Source: Listeria cornellensis FSL F6-0969 (GTDB lineage Bacteria; Bacillota; Bacilli; Lactobacillales; Listeriaceae). From it: 64,000 nt of DNA. The position numbers and the translations under genes are program-made. The notes under the pieces are model-generated. The model worked only from the letters and a program-made list of their open reading frames with translations. It did not search any database and was not told where the DNA came from. Shown one piece after another: positions 39,678-50,804 of this stretch (position 1 is the stretch's first letter; each line of letters begins with the position of its first letter). The stretch lies in assembly GCF_000525855.1 (NCBI RefSeq), contig NZ_AODE01000010.1:1-64000 (forward strand), given 5' to 3'.

Positions 39678-40818
39678 AACAAAAAAGATGATTCCGTTAG
39701 CAGTACCTCACATGAGTGGTGAGGAAGAGAAATATATTCAGAAGGCTTTTCAGGAAAATTGGATTGCACCATTGGGCTCGAATGTAGACGAATTTGAAGC
39801 AAGTATCGCATCTTATAATCACGTTTCAGAGTCAGCAGTTGTTTCTTCTGGAACAGCAGCCATCCATTTAGCGCTTCAACTCTTAGGTGTTGGTGCGGGA
39901 GATACAGTATTTTGTTCCAGCTTTACGTTTGTTGCTAGCATCAACCCAGCGTTGTACCTAGGTGCCAAACCAGTATTTATCGATTCGGAGCAAGAGACGT
40001 GGTGCATGTCCCCATTTGCTCTCAAAACGGCACTAGAAGAGGCACGAAAAAAGAATCAACTACCAAAAGCAATCATCGTTGTTCATATTTATGGGCAGTC
40101 CGCTAAAATGGATGAAATCATCGCTTTGGCTAAGGAGTATGGTGTTCCAGTCGTGGAAGATGCGGCGGAGTCACTTGGAGGCACGTATCGAAACGCCCCA
40201 CTTGGAACGCTTGGTGACTTTGGTATTTTCTCTTTTAATGGGAATAAAATCATTACGACATCGGGTGGTGGTGCTTTAGTGGCTAAGCAACCTGAGAAAA
40301 TCGCAGAAGCTCGCTTTTTAGCTAGTCAGTCGAAAGAAGATGCGCCGTATTATTTACATCACCAAGTTGGCTATAATTATCGCTTGAGTAATGTACTTGC
40401 TGGGATTGGTATCGCTCAAATGGACGTTTTGAATGATCGGGTGGCTAAAAAACAGGAGATATTTGCAACCTATGAAAAAGGATTAGCGGATGTTCCGAGT
40501 ATAGTCATGATGCCAGAATTGGATGTAGCAAAAGGAAATCGCTGGCTTTCGACCATGACATATTGTGTGGATGAGGTTGGGAAAACGCCAGAAGATGTGA
40601 TGGAGTTATTGAAGGCACGAGGTATTGATAGTCGCTTATTGTGGAAGCCAATGCATCAGCAACCACTTTTCCAAGATGCGCTGTTTTATGCGGATGAAGC
40701 AGGAGATGTGGCGACAAAGTTGTACGAAACAGGATTATGCCTACCATCCAGTACGCAGATGACGCAAGAAGAACAGGAATATGTGATCGATACAGTAAAG
40801 GAAATACTCATCAAATAA
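39670..40818 (+). CDS. DegT/DnrJ/EryC1 PLP aminotransferase (PglE/EpsN-like), locus B
   Basis: A 382-residue sugar aminotransferase, intact. IPLAVPHMSGEEEKYIQKAF, SSGTAAIHLALQLLGV, VVEDAAESLGGTYRN and SFNGNKIITTSGGG (PLP lysine) follow the PglE pattern. VGYNYRLSNVLAGIG and SRLLWKPMHQQPLF complete it. It starts at ATG 39670 overlapping the transferase end; a second ATG at 39688 is also possible. It should aminate the 4-keto product of the dehydratase, giving the substrate for the PglD-like domain at the operon end. Confidence 0.9.
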   Translation: MLKTKKMIPLAVPHMSGEEEKYIQKAFQENWIAPLGSNVDEFEASIASYNHVSESAVVSSGTAAIHLALQLLGVGAGDTVFCSSFTFVASINPALYLGAKPVFIDSEQETWCMSPFALKTALEEARKKNQLPKAIIVVHIYGQSAKMDEIIALAKEYGVPVVEDAAESLGGTYRNAPLGTLGDFGIFSFNGNKIITTSGGGALVAKQPEKIAEARFLASQSKEDAPYYLHHQVGYNYRLSNVLAGIGIAQMDVLNDRVAKKQEIFATYEKGLADVPSIVMMPELDVAKGNRWLSTMTYCVDEVGKTPEDVMELLKARGIDSRLLWKPMHQQPLFQDALFYADEAGDVATKLYETGLCLPSSTQMTQEEQEYVIDTVKEILIK

Positions 40819-40840
40819 TTTGAAGGATGTATGAATAAAT

Positions 40841-42271
40841 ATGCCAATAAAAATTCCAAAACAATTCTACGTTATAGCAGTCAATGTAATCATGCTTGCC
40901 ATCGGTGGTTTTGTCACTTTCTATGTGGCCGGTAATACCAATGCGAGTGGCTATGGTCGACTCTATTTATTACCATTGACGTTTACGGTCAGCTTCTTGT
41001 TAGTCTTTTCAAGAGTCTTATTTCAGCGATTCAAAGTATTTATCATTGTGTTTACGGGGATTGGATTTGCTAGATTTGTCGTGTTACCGTATTTTATCGT
41101 ATTTAATGATTATTATGGAGGCAGATCACCAGAACCACCGCTTGCAGGCTCGATGGAAACCGCGATTTATTTAATGGTATATGAGCTGATTGTCGTGACG
41201 ATTGTCATTGGGATACTTGATTATTTGCAAAATAAGAAATACAAGCCGAGAAATACGCAGCAACCATTTGATGAAACGAAAAGCTATTTTGGTTATGTGG
41301 TATTTATCGTCGTGGCTATTGTGGCGGCGCTAGGAATCCCTAACGTCATTTCATCGATTAGCTTCTTTATTCCAAAATCAGATTTGGTGGATGTGATGGA
41401 AGATAGTAATGTGATGGTTATGCTCGGTGGCTATATGTTTATTTTAGCGAAGCAGCTTGTTTTCATTATGGTTACGTGGTGGGCGCATAAGAGACATCGG
41501 GCAACAAGTCAGTTACTCTATGTGTGGATTGCGATAGGTGCTTTATTTGCTAATATTGGCATATTTATCGGTACGAATCGTTCAGATATTGTGTTAGTTG
41601 CGATTGTTAGTTTAGTGACATTTCGATTGCTGTTTCCGAAGTATTTTAAACTCGTTGTGCTCCTTGTTGTCGGTATGCTCGTTGGAATTCTTTTGATTAT
41701 GAGCACAGTGCGAAATATTGCCTCGATATCTGGTGGCACGAGTGGGGTTACAGATTTCACGGATAATTTACAAGTGTATTTTGGCGGACCGTATAATGTG
41801 GCGATGGCGCTTGAAACGAAGCTAATTTATCCGGAAGCGCAAAATTGGAGTGTGTTGTTTTTCGATATTTTCAGGCCGATGATTGGGGTTAATATGTTGG
41901 TGAAAGACTTGCCGTTTGAGTATTCGAATATTTTCTTTAATCAACGCTATTTTTATTCGGATCATGCGACGCAAATTTTGCCAATGATCGGGCAAGGGAA
42001 CTTGTTTTTCGGTTATCTATTGTCGCCGCTATTATCTGTGTTAGTGGTGTGTCTAGCGTATTTCATTCAATCGAAAATTGATCAGACGCGTTCTATCGAG
42101 ATGTTCTACTTCCTTACATTAGTTTGTACGCGAATGGGGATGTTGATGGGGCAGAATACGATGAATATTATTAATGATTTGAGTTATAACTTGGCGCTGT
42201 TTTTAATTGTGTATTATGTGAATCGCAAAATTGTTTACAAGAAACGTTTAGGAGATGTTCATTATGAATAA
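40841..42271 (+). CDS. polytopic membrane protein, probable polysaccharide polymerase (Wzy-like), locus B
   Basis: A 476-residue polytopic protein, the paralog of 9529-10962 with the same landmarks: YYGGRSPEPP, IGTNRSDI, VYFGGPYNVAMALE, FDIFRPMIGVN, ILPMIGQGNL and MGQNTMN. These motifs are conserved in both copies and probably mark functional loops. Assigned as polymerase by topology and by elimination within the operon. Confidence 0.75.
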   Translation: MPIKIPKQFYVIAVNVIMLAIGGFVTFYVAGNTNASGYGRLYLLPLTFTVSFLLVFSRVLFQRFKVFIIVFTGIGFARFVVLPYFIVFNDYYGGRSPEPPLAGSMETAIYLMVYELIVVTIVIGILDYLQNKKYKPRNTQQPFDETKSYFGYVVFIVVAIVAALGIPNVISSISFFIPKSDLVDVMEDSNVMVMLGGYMFILAKQLVFIMVTWWAHKRHRATSQLLYVWIAIGALFANIGIFIGTNRSDIVLVAIVSLVTFRLLFPKYFKLVVLLVVGMLVGILLIMSTVRNIASISGGTSGVTDFTDNLQVYFGGPYNVAMALETKLIYPEAQNWSVLFFDIFRPMIGVNMLVKDLPFEYSNIFFNQRYFYSDHATQILPMIGQGNLFFGYLLSPLLSVLVVCLAYFIQSKIDQTRSIEMFYFLTLVCTRMGMLMGQNTMNIINDLSYNLALFLIVYYVNRKIVYKKRLGDVHYE

Positions 42272-42787
42272 GAAAAAATTGTTTTTCCGATATGTTTTGC
42301 CAATGCACTGTATTCAATTATTGACTGTGTGGATGCCGAATACAGATATCACGACGAAAATTCGTGGTCGGTTGATGCGTCCGTTTTTCAAGCAATGTGG
42401 GTCTAATTTCCGGATTGGAACGCGAGTTATTATTAATCGACCGGATTTGATTAGTATTGGTGATAATGTGTATATTGCGCACCAATGTTATTTGAACGGT
42501 ACGGGCGGTTTGAAGATTGAGCGGAATGTTTCGGTTGGGCCGATGTGCGTGATTGTGACATCGAAACATGTGTATCAAAATGGTGCGGTTTCGATGGAAT
42601 CTAAGGCAAGCCGTGTTGTGATTGGAGAAGGTTCGTGGCTTGCGAGTCATGCGGTTATTAATGCGGGAGTCACGGTGGCGGAAGGAACGACTGTTGGGGC
42701 GAACGCGGTGGTAACGAAGAACTTCGAGCCGCATACGATTCTTGGTGGGGTACCAGCTCGTGTGATTCGCACGCAGGAAACGGCACT

Positions 42788-42791
<4 letters not shown>
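42264..42791 (+). CDS. left-handed beta-helix acyltransferase (LbH family), locus B
   Basis: A ~175-residue hexapeptide-repeat protein (ISIGDNVYIAHQCYLNGTGG, VSVGPMCVIVTSKHVYQNGA, VTVAEGTTVGANAVVTKNF, ILGGVPARVIRT). The ATG at 42264 follows TTAGGAG and overlaps the polymerase stop by 8 bases. An upstream in-frame start is possible but unsupported. Probably an O-acetyltransferase on the repeat unit. It is distinct from the PglD-like domain in the next gene. Confidence 0.85.
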
Positions 42792-46112
<3,321 letters not shown>

Positions 46113-46364
46113 TTATTTTAAGTGAGAATAAATGTGACATAAAAGGTATACATCAAATGTTCACTTTTCTTTTATTTCGAGTTGCTAGCCTTCGAAAAAT
46201 TCACTTATAATGTTAGTTTACATGAAAAACGTCAAGTATACAAGGTAAAAAAAACGACTTTTCTGATTTTTTTAACAAGGTGCGCAATTTACAAACGCTT
46301 TCTTTGAGTGGCTTCGGAATGTTACAATGAGAGGGAGTTTTGAAAAGAAATGAGGGAATGGATA

Positions 46365-47150
46365 GTGTACAAAAATGATATGTTAGAAAAGGGCTTTATT
46401 CGGTTTGATGCAGGGGCGGATATTGGTCGTTTATATAAGAAGGATGCGGCTTGGATTGAGGAACAGTTTGCTGAGATTGAGAGGGCTTTTGAGGATTTGC
46501 CGGTCGATGTTTATGCGGCTGGACTTCATCGTTATCGCCGTTTTTCGCGTGCGGTTATTTTGCCGTGGTCGAGTCAGGTGGAATGGTTGCCGGCGATGCT
46601 GAATGAGGATGGGGAAGCGGTTGCGGAGTATTTTCAGGGTGCGTTTAATCCAGAGTTTAAGGACGCGTATCGTAGTTTTCCGATGTTGCAGCAGGAGATG
46701 CTTGAAAATGAGCTTTTGAAGCGGATTATTCAGTTTGATTTTGCGCAGACGTATTGGGAGGCGCGGGATATGGTGATGCCGGTGAATGTGGGCGTGCATT
46801 TTGTGAAGTTGAAGGTGGAGCAGGATGTGGACGAGGCGGTTTCGTCGCCGAATTGTTTGCATCGGGATGGCGAGCCGTTTACGTTTGCGCATTTGGTGAA
46901 GCGCCAGAATGTCGTTGGCGGCGAGAACGTGATTGCGACGGTGGATGATGTGGATCAGTTCCCGGAAAATATTGACGCGGGGCATATTTTTGCGGATTTT
47001 GCGTTGACGAAAGGCTTGGAGTCCTACGGGGTTGCGGATGTGGCGGTGAGCCATTATGTGAGTGCGGTTTGTAAGGGGAGTGGCGACGAGGATGGAGAAC
47101 GGTCGATGATTTTGATTGATTATCAGCCGACTGTTGTGAAGCCGCTTTGA
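46365..47150 (+). CDS. 2OG-Fe(II) dioxygenase family protein (PF10014-like)
   Basis: A ~261-residue protein. The iron-binding H-x-D lies in NCLHRDGEPFTFAHLVKR followed by GGENVIATVDD, and a distal His is in VAVSHYVSAV. This matches the family that includes Bacillus L-isoleucine 4-hydroxylase and the biofilm-linked BsmA group, which hydroxylate free amino acids with 2-oxoglutarate. The substrate here is unknown. The GTG at 46365 has GAGGGA six bases upstream; an ATG at 46350 in the same frame is possible. The gene is more G-rich than its neighbours. A terminator follows at 47279. Confidence 0.75.
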   Translation: MYKNDMLEKGFIRFDAGADIGRLYKKDAAWIEEQFAEIERAFEDLPVDVYAAGLHRYRRFSRAVILPWSSQVEWLPAMLNEDGEAVAEYFQGAFNPEFKDAYRSFPMLQQEMLENELLKRIIQFDFAQTYWEARDMVMPVNVGVHFVKLKVEQDVDEAVSSPNCLHRDGEPFTFAHLVKRQNVVGGENVIATVDDVDQFPENIDAGHIFADFALTKGLESYGVADVAVSHYVSAVCKGSGDEDGERSMILIDYQPTVVKPL

Positions 47151-47278
47151 ACTGAAATAGAATCTAACTCTAATCAAGGATTTTCTTTAGCCACAATGGA
47201 TCATAGTAAACAGCTAAACCAATCCAAGTTTCAATAATACAGACACATTTTCTCGATTTATGTAAACAAAATTTTAGT

Positions 47279-47312
47279 CCTATCCAAAAAACGGATAGGC
47301 CATTTTTTTTTT
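47279..47312 (+). terminator. terminator downstream of the dioxygenase gene
   Basis: CCTATCC (47279-47285) pairs with GGATAGG (47293-47299), followed by CCA and about ten T's. The 47151-47481 gap otherwise shows no gene. Confidence 0.8.
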
Positions 47313-47429
47313 GGATGCCTAGCGTTTCATGAAGTTTTATTTTTTGAGTATAAAAATTTAAAATCTTTACCTAACTGAATCAAATTCATAATTCAAAGGT
47401 TTTGCAATCTAATGGTTTTTATAGAAAAG

Positions 47430-47928
47430 AAAATCGCTAACTTCCCAGATTAGATAGCCCAATCAAATATTTCTAATGCAATTATTGTTCAAAAAATAAT
47501 GTTCCAGATAGAGAAGACCAAGACAAAGAAAGCATGCTTTTCATAGATCTCATGGGCTTCATTTGTTGCATAGATTTCATAGGTTTCATTTGTTTCATTT
47601 GTTTCATAGGCTTCATAGGTCCTCCAGTAGCATTTTCTGTAAAGAATACTCTAGTACCATCTAGAGCAATCATCCAACCATCTTGAAACCATCCGAGATA
47701 TTTCCCGTTAAATCCATATATTGCATCATCAGAAAAATATGCAACTGGCTTACCTGAAAATAAGAAGATATACTTATCGTCACTTAGGTATGCTATTGCC
47801 TTCCCATTACAATCATAAAAATTCATTTCATTCCCCCATTTATTTATTTTTCATCTATATTGAATCAATCGTTTTGCAATATTTCTGTTCATAGAAGAAG
47901 CTATCTAATCTGGGGAGTTAGCGATTTT
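47430..47928. repeat. 29-bp inverted repeats bounding a 499-bp cassette
   Basis: AAAATCGCTAACTTCCCAGA.. (47430-47458) and its complement (47900-47928) match at 28 of 29 positions. They bound a 499-bp segment that holds only the beta-flower gene and its flanks. No transposase or obvious target-site duplication is seen. The arms could be the ends of a non-autonomous mobile unit, or could pair in a transcript. Confidence 0.75.
47482..47826 (-). CDS. 4-fold beta-flower-type small protein with Met/Lys-rich tail
   Basis: A 114-residue protein with four short beta repeats (GKAIAYLSDDKYIFLFSGKP, VAYFSDDAIYGFNGKYLGWF, GWMIALDGTRVFFTENA), as in proteins called '4-fold beta flower'. A low-complexity tail repeats M-K-P/Q/S (nine or so units) and ends LSWSSLSGTLFFEQ. 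The start follows AATGGGGGAATGAA. Function unknown; such proteins occur near polymorphic-toxin genes and may be accessory or immunity parts. The tail is coded by a run of short imperfect DNA repeats, so its length may vary between strains. Confidence 0.7.
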   Translation of the reverse strand: MNFYDCNGKAIAYLSDDKYIFLFSGKPVAYFSDDAIYGFNGKYLGWFQDGWMIALDGTRVFFTENATGGPMKPMKQMKQMKPMKSMQQMKPMRSMKSMLSLSWSSLSGTLFFEQ

Positions 47929-47965
47929 TTACCTCTGAAAGTCGTGGGATTGCAAGGGATGTCAA

Positions 47966-48355
47966 TTATGAAATTGGTCTAACTTTAAAGCCATTTTGCA
48001 ACTCTCGATAGTCTTGCCCATAGTATTGACAAAGTGTGTTGCGCTTGTTCATCAGTGAGGTTCCAATGGCTTGTCCAGTTTTGCTTTCAAAAGAAATTTT
48101 TAGTTGGTTTTCTATGTTTGTCAGTTCATGGAACCATTCTTCAAAAAGTCGAGTGTTGCCACTAAGTATTTCTTTAGTTTTAGTTGAAATTTCATTTGTT
48201 TTTTGCTCGAGTTCCGCACGTAATAGAGTTAATTGTGCTTGACGTTCAATGTATTTTTTCTCAGATTGCAAGCTGTCAATAGCGTGTTTAGAACCGAGCT
48301 TAATTGCGCTATCCAGTGCTTTATTTATATCGGCTAACATATTTGAATAATCCAT
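47966..48355 (-). CDS. small helical protein, possible partner of the adjacent lipase
   Basis: A 129-residue, mostly helical protein (MDYSNMLADINKALDSAIKL ... LTLLRAELEQKTNEISTKTK ... LFEEWFHELTNIENQLKISF) with no signal peptide. It lies 15 bases downstream of the lipase gene, with GGAGAG before its ATG, so the two are co-transcribed. Its length and helical content resemble the small helical targeting partners of type VII LXG toxins, but no clear WXG or DUF signature is visible. Function inferred from context only. Confidence 0.6.
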   Translation of the reverse strand: MDYSNMLADINKALDSAIKLGSKHAIDSLQSEKKYIERQAQLTLLRAELEQKTNEISTKTKEILSGNTRLFEEWFHELTNIENQLKISFESKTGQAIGTSLMNKRNTLCQYYGQDYRELQNGFKVRPIS

Positions 48356-48370
48356 TACTAACTCTCCATT

Positions 48371-49465
48371 CTACATTAGAATTCTTGATAAAACATTGCC
48401 AAGATCAGCATCTTGTTCTTTGAATTTATACCCAGCATAGCCGACGTTATCACCGAATTCATATAGCTCTTGCTTTATTTTTCTCAAACGATAGACAAAA
48501 TCGAGCAATTCTTCGTCATCATGTAGTCGATAAACACCACCAGCTTTATTTTTTGATAAGTCGCGTAAACTATCATCGATATCATATTCTGTTAAATGAT
48601 TATATTTTCCGCTATATGTTTCATGGTACATTTTATTTTCGAGTGAGCGAATTTCACTTTCCTCAAACGCACGGGCTTCATCGAGCGAACATATCATGTC
48701 GTCTATATGTAGTGATAAATTTTTAATGCGGGTTCCTAGTTGTTGAATATCATCGGGTGAAATGGCCAGTTTTGCAGAGCCGTTAGAATTGAAATGGCCT
48801 GTAAAAGTGTCAGGCATATGTCCAGATAAGTTGAGAATATCTAGAATAGAGTGCTTCGTATCATTGCGCCCCATGGAAAATTGCTGATAGAAAACGGAAG
48901 CATTTGGCGGTAGAGCCCCAACCCAATCATCGGTATGACTGTAGTCTTTGATTAAAGACCAATAGTCGCCTTTTGTTGCTTTTGCTTGCTCCTCATCTGT
49001 TAACTTATTGAAAATTCTGGCTGCTGCGAATGTAGTTGCGGGTTTTAAATGCTTTACGGATTCGTATTGAGCAAGTGCACCGCCTAAACTATGACCAGTA
49101 AAACTGTAGTCTTTCGTTGTGTATTTTTTAATGGTTTTGTTGACAAATTGGTTATAGTCATAAAATTGATCCCCTGCTTTTGGCTTTGATTGCGTAACTA
49201 ATTTTGCATCGACAACAAAATCCTTGGCTTCCTGAGAACCTCTTGATGCGAAAATAATATGGGAGAATTCGTTAAGTTTTCCTGATTTCCAGTCTTTATA
49301 TTCGTTTAATCGGACAACTGCAACACCTTGTAGGCTATCTTTGGTGTTTATTGAGTCTAGTGTGACCCATTTTTCGTTTTTCAAGTTGATATTAGCGCCA
49401 ATTTTTAGTAATTTATTTCCATAAATTGTGCTGGAAAGTTCGAAATTCATTTCATCTGTAATCAT
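48371..49465 (-). CDS. lipase-like alpha/beta hydrolase with C-terminal helical (LXG-like) region; candidate T7SS toxin
   Basis: A 364-residue protein with no signal peptide. The N-terminal ~220 residues hold a class 3 lipase core: FSHIIFASRGSQEAKDF, nucleophile elbow SFTGHSLGGALAQYESVKHL (catalytic Ser) and DYSHTDDWVGALPP (Asp). The last ~130 residues are helical (LGTRIKNLSLHIDDMICSLD ... LVYRLRKIKQELYEFGDNVG-like) and end YKFKEQDADLGNVLSRILM. That is like the F-x-E-x-D-x-x-L ending of WXG/LXG-type helical proteins. This order, enzyme first and targeting helices last, matches the 'reverse' T7SS lipase toxin described in S. aureus (TslA). RBS AAAGGAGAA ten bases upstream. Assignment as a toxin is inferred. 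Confidence 0.7.
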   Translation of the reverse strand: MITDEMNFELSSTIYGNKLLKIGANINLKNEKWVTLDSINTKDSLQGVAVVRLNEYKDWKSGKLNEFSHIIFASRGSQEAKDFVVDAKLVTQSKPKAGDQFYDYNQFVNKTIKKYTTKDYSFTGHSLGGALAQYESVKHLKPATTFAAARIFNKLTDEEQAKATKGDYWSLIKDYSHTDDWVGALPPNASVFYQQFSMGRNDTKHSILDILNLSGHMPDTFTGHFNSNGSAKLAISPDDIQQLGTRIKNLSLHIDDMICSLDEARAFEESEIRSLENKMYHETYSGKYNHLTEYDIDDSLRDLSKNKAGGVYRLHDDEELLDFVYRLRKIKQELYEFGDNVGYAGYKFKEQDADLGNVLSRILM

Positions 49466-49569
49466 TTGAACAGATTCTCCTTTGACAAATTTGTTAGCAT
49501 TTCATGGCAATTATTTTTATTATAACAGAAGATTGAGGAATATGGTATAATTATCTGAGAGGTGAGGAG

Positions 49570-49942
49570 ATGAAAAAAAGGTTATTGATCTGTATTTTTG
49601 TATGCGTACTGATAGCTATAGTAATAGGGGGAGTGTTTATGGTTAACAACAAAATTGAAAAAAAAACAAAGCGATCGGATTGCAGTTGAAAAAAATAGAA
49701 TCGAAATATATTTTAAATATAATTACAAAGATATACATAATATCACCATAACGGATGTAGGAAAAAATCCAATGGGGACAGATTATATTGATGGCTATGC
49801 TAACGGGGATGAAAAATTGAATTTTAGCGCTAGTGTTTACGATAAACATTTTGAAAATGGGATAGTTATGTCAGCAGAACTAGGTGACTTGGCTAAATAT
49901 GATGTGGATAAGTCTGTCTCGGAAATTGAAATATTAGAATAA
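49570..49942 (+). CDS. DUF1433-type membrane-anchored protein; candidate immunity protein (frameshifted)
   Basis: A ~123-residue protein: ATG 49570 after GAGGTGAGGAG, one N-terminal membrane helix (LLICIFVCVLIAIVIGGVFM), then the outside domain. The A9 run at 49658-49666 breaks the frame; A8 gives KIEKKQSDRIAVEKNRIEIY. The core NYKDIHNITITDVGKNPMG and DYIDGYANGDEKLNFSA fits DUF1433, a family repeated in the S. aureus nuSa-alpha island near the T7SS lipase. Divergent from and adjacent to the lipase gene, it is a good candidate for a membrane-held immunity protein (inference). Confidence 0.68.
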
Positions 49943-49956
49943 GGAGAACAAATGAT

Positions 49957-50283
49957 ATGGAAAATAAGCATGCGTGGATTATTGGGATTTGTGTGATTGT
50001 AGCGGGGTTTATGATTGGAAGTGGTTTAGCCGGTTCAGAAGATAGCCCAAATCCAATCGAGCTGTCGGATGATGGATCGTCTATAGGTGTTAATATAGAA
50101 AATTCGGATACGAAATTGTTGGATGAGGATGGTTTGCTGTCCTACTTAGGCATCGATGAAAAAGAGATGCAACGACTGCAAAAGGTTGGGAATTTGCCTA
50201 GTATTACTATTGATGGTTATATGTATTATCCGAAGACTGGATTAGATAAATGGGTGGAGGAGAACACGGGGAAAACATTTTAG
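49957..50283 (+). CDS. membrane-anchored protein with an excisionase/MerR-like winged-helix domain
   Basis: A 108-residue protein starting ten bases after AAGGAG. One N-terminal membrane helix (AWIIGICVIVAGFMIGSGLA) and an acidic linker lead to LLDEDGLLSYLGIDEKEMQR, then LPSITIDGYMYYPKTGLDKW. This resembles the HTH_17 pattern (lt.eEla.yLgis...l.kW.). Such a fold is usual in cytoplasmic DNA-binding excisionases, so its pairing with a membrane helix is unusual. It may serve as a protein-protein module. It is 14 bases downstream of the DUF1433 gene. Confidence 0.6.
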   Translation: MENKHAWIIGICVIVAGFMIGSGLAGSEDSPNPIELSDDGSSIGVNIENSDTKLLDEDGLLSYLGIDEKEMQRLQKVGNLPSITIDGYMYYPKTGLDKWVEENTGKTF

Positions 50284-50315
50284 GATAGAGAATTAGGTAA
50301 GGATGTGAGCGCGGT

Positions 50316-50504
50316 ATGAAGCGATTATATGCATCAAAATTAAATCTGGTTATGTTGACAGTCATGTGGGCGTTACTTCTGGTATTGAATTTGATTAATT
50401 ATGTAAATACGAAATCAGAATTGATATTGGTTGTTGTTATTGTTGCAGTGGTGGGCTTGGTGTTGAATTTTGTGTTTTACTTTGTGGCTAGTAGGAAGCG
50501 GTAG
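50316..50504 (+). CDS. small two-helix membrane protein of unknown function
   Basis: A 62-residue protein with two hydrophobic helices (LVMLTVMWALLLVLNLINYV and LILVVVIVAVVGLVLNFVFY) and a basic ASRKR end. AAGGATGTGAG lies upstream of the ATG. It is probably the last gene of the short plus-strand operon that begins with the DUF1433 gene. I do not recognise the family. Confidence 0.55.
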   Translation: MKRLYASKLNLVMLTVMWALLLVLNLINYVNTKSELILVVVIVAVVGLVLNFVFYFVASRKR

Positions 50505-50570
50505 TGGGTTCTTGGTTTGGCTGGTGTCGCTGTGGAGTTTAGGGTGACTAGGTTTGTGGATTGGTGCATA

Positions 50571-50804
50571 ACAGCCACTGGGGGATTACATGCTCTAACT
50601 GGCTTGTGGCTGGTATTGGTGTGGTGCTTGGTTCGTGGTTTGGAGTGTAAGAGCCACTGGGGGATTACATGCTCACTACGTTCGCATGCATATTGAGGCT
50701 CTAACTGGCTTGTGGCTGGTATTGGTGTGGTTCGTGGTTTGGAGTGTAAGAGCCACTGGGGGATTACATGCTCGCTGCGCTCGCATGCATATTGAGGCTC
50801 TAAT
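50571..50804. repeat. three tandem ~99-bp structured repeats
   Basis: Copies begin at about 50571, 50650 and 50749. Each reads AGAGCCACTGGGGGATTACATGCTC, then a GC-rich part with GCATGCATATTGAGGCTCT. AGAGCC and GGCTCT close a stem, and CATGC/GCATG forms an inner stem. The units are joined by TAACTGGCTTGTGGCTGGTA-type spacers. The first copy lacks 27 bases between two GCTC tetramers. The complement carries a TAATCCCCCAGTGG segment that could base-pair with Shine-Dalgarno-like G-runs. An open frame on the minus strand across it is a by-product of the repeats. Confidence 0.75.

Noticed and set aside
46285-46303. Catabolite-responsive (cre) site near ACAAACGCTTTCTTTG
   Set aside because: It matches the cre consensus poorly at several fixed positions, so not called.
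46431-47177. 248-codon minus-strand frame opposite the dioxygenase
   Set aside because: Arg/His/Ile-rich translation typical of an antisense shadow in G-rich coding DNA.
50571-50804. CRISPR array
   Set aside because: Only three units, with repeats and spacers both conserved and no unique ~30-base spacers. No cas genes are nearby.
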